Assembly (NCBI GenBank): GCA_029934175.1
Contig: JAOZMT010000119.1
Location: 1-6,767 of the forward strand
Direction: 5' to 3'
Length of the DNA: 6,767 bases
Source: Victivallales bacterium
GTDB taxonomy: Bacteria; Verrucomicrobiota; Lentisphaeria; Victivallales; JAUVCU01
Shown one piece after another: positions 6,520 to 6,767 of this stretch (position 1 is its first letter; every line of letters begins with the position of its first letter). The notes below the pieces were generated by a model that was not told where the DNA came from, did not search any database, and saw nothing but the letters and a program-made list of their open reading frames with translations. A program made the translations under genes and the position numbers.

Positions 6520-6615
6520 ATGTAAAGGTTTATGTTATTTAACCTCAAATTTATTTATTAATCCATTAAAACCTTAACATAATACTTGAGACTATTTAAT
6601 TGAAAACCTTTACAT
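6520..6615. repeat. 12-bp inverted repeat pair (96-bp span)
   Basis: ATGTAAAGGTTT at 6520-6531 is the exact reverse complement of AAACCTTTACAT at 6604-6615. The 72 bases between are AT-rich and do not continue the pairing well. I see no clear target duplication outside the arms. The pair may be a further MITE-like remnant or a hairpin; a run of T follows the right arm. Confidence 0.45.
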
Positions 6616-6767
6616 TTTTTAGAATAATAGATATATTATGAATATTTTTCAATGAAAATACAAAAAAATTATTCGATTAGCTCTTTTTGATAAAAGACAT
6701 ACGAATGGACTATAAGCACACGAGCCGTAAGCAAGGAAAATAGAAATTACTGGATTTTTAGATGACC

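Larger units (their letters stand above)
6097..6767. other. Gene-free, repeat-rich region
   Basis: No frame in these 671 bases gives a convincing protein. The longest open stretches are short, lack a start with a ribosome-binding site, and are of a length expected by chance in AT-rich DNA. The region instead holds several inverted and tandem repeats, annotated separately. The last 80 bases (about 6690-6750) are richer in G and C than the rest, and a feature may begin there and continue past the right edge. Confidence 0.7.

Noticed and set aside
6425..6524. Possible integron attC site: GCTTAAC at 6425-6431 and GGCGTTATGT at 6515-6524
   Set aside because: The two ends loosely resemble attC core sites, but GTTATGT departs from GTTRRRY, the inner L boxes do not pair, and no cassette gene is nearby.
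6652..6690. Plus-strand mini-ORF of 12 codons starting at ATG 6652
   Set aside because: It is too short, has no clear ribosome-binding site, and lies in very AT-rich DNA where such ORFs are common.
6650..6767. Minus-strand open stretch of about 38 codons entering from the right edge
   Set aside because: The length is within chance for six frames at this AT content and the peptide is not recognisable; it could only be judged with sequence beyond the edge.

Overview
The window is a stretch of an AT-rich bacterial genome. It holds four protein genes read leftwards on the minus strand, one tRNA gene on the plus strand, and about 670 bases of non-coding DNA full of inverted repeats at the right end. 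The phylum cannot be fixed from this sequence. PheS and PheT are of the ordinary bacterial type, which argues against archaea and against lineages with archaeal-type PheRS. The initiator tRNA and the single-domain AICAR transformylase are both unusual. The CxxC insert in PheS resembles Firmicutes-like and other deep-branching versions (recalled, not searched).

Layout. Positions 1-1240 (minus) carry the N-terminal 413 codons of an AAA-ATPase-like protein of the type usually fused to a PD-(D/E)XK nuclease; its C-terminus lies beyond the left edge. Positions 1267-3693 (minus) are pheT and 3709-4731 (minus) are pheS, the beta and alpha subunits of phenylalanyl-tRNA synthetase. Positions 4750-5871 (minus) encode a stand-alone AICAR transformylase, the C-terminal half of a classical PurH. 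The minus-strand order of transcription is AICARFT, pheS, pheT, AAA-ATPase, with gaps of 18, 15 and 26 bases. No terminator is visible in the gaps, and a Shine-Dalgarno-like sequence precedes each start. They look like one transcription unit starting to the right of 5871. The AAA-ATPase gene is clearly more AT-rich than the three housekeeping genes and looks like a later arrival at the end of the operon.

Positions 5872-6021 form a short divergent intergenic region that must hold the promoters of the leftward operon and of the rightward initiator tRNA-Met gene (6022-6096). That tRNA has its CCA encoded, a C1-U72 mismatch instead of the usual C1-A72, and AGG:CCU instead of GGG:CCC at the base of its anticodon stem.

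Positions 6097-6767 have no convincing gene. The clearest object there is a 142-bp MITE-like element at 6230-6371: perfect 13-bp terminal inverted repeats, an exact 8-bp flanking direct repeat (TAACAATG), and an interior that is a decayed long palindrome of 9-base units related to CTTTGTGTT. A perfect 15-bp inverted repeat (6138-6152 and 6416-6430) encloses it, so the insertion may be nested. To the right lie a short 9-base tandem repeat (ATCCTGTAA-like, 6464-6498) and another inverted-repeat pair (6520-6615). I see no complete undescribed defence or biosynthetic system. The points most worth following up are the repeat-rich region, the single-domain AICARFT, the initiator tRNA and the operon-linked AAA-ATPase.
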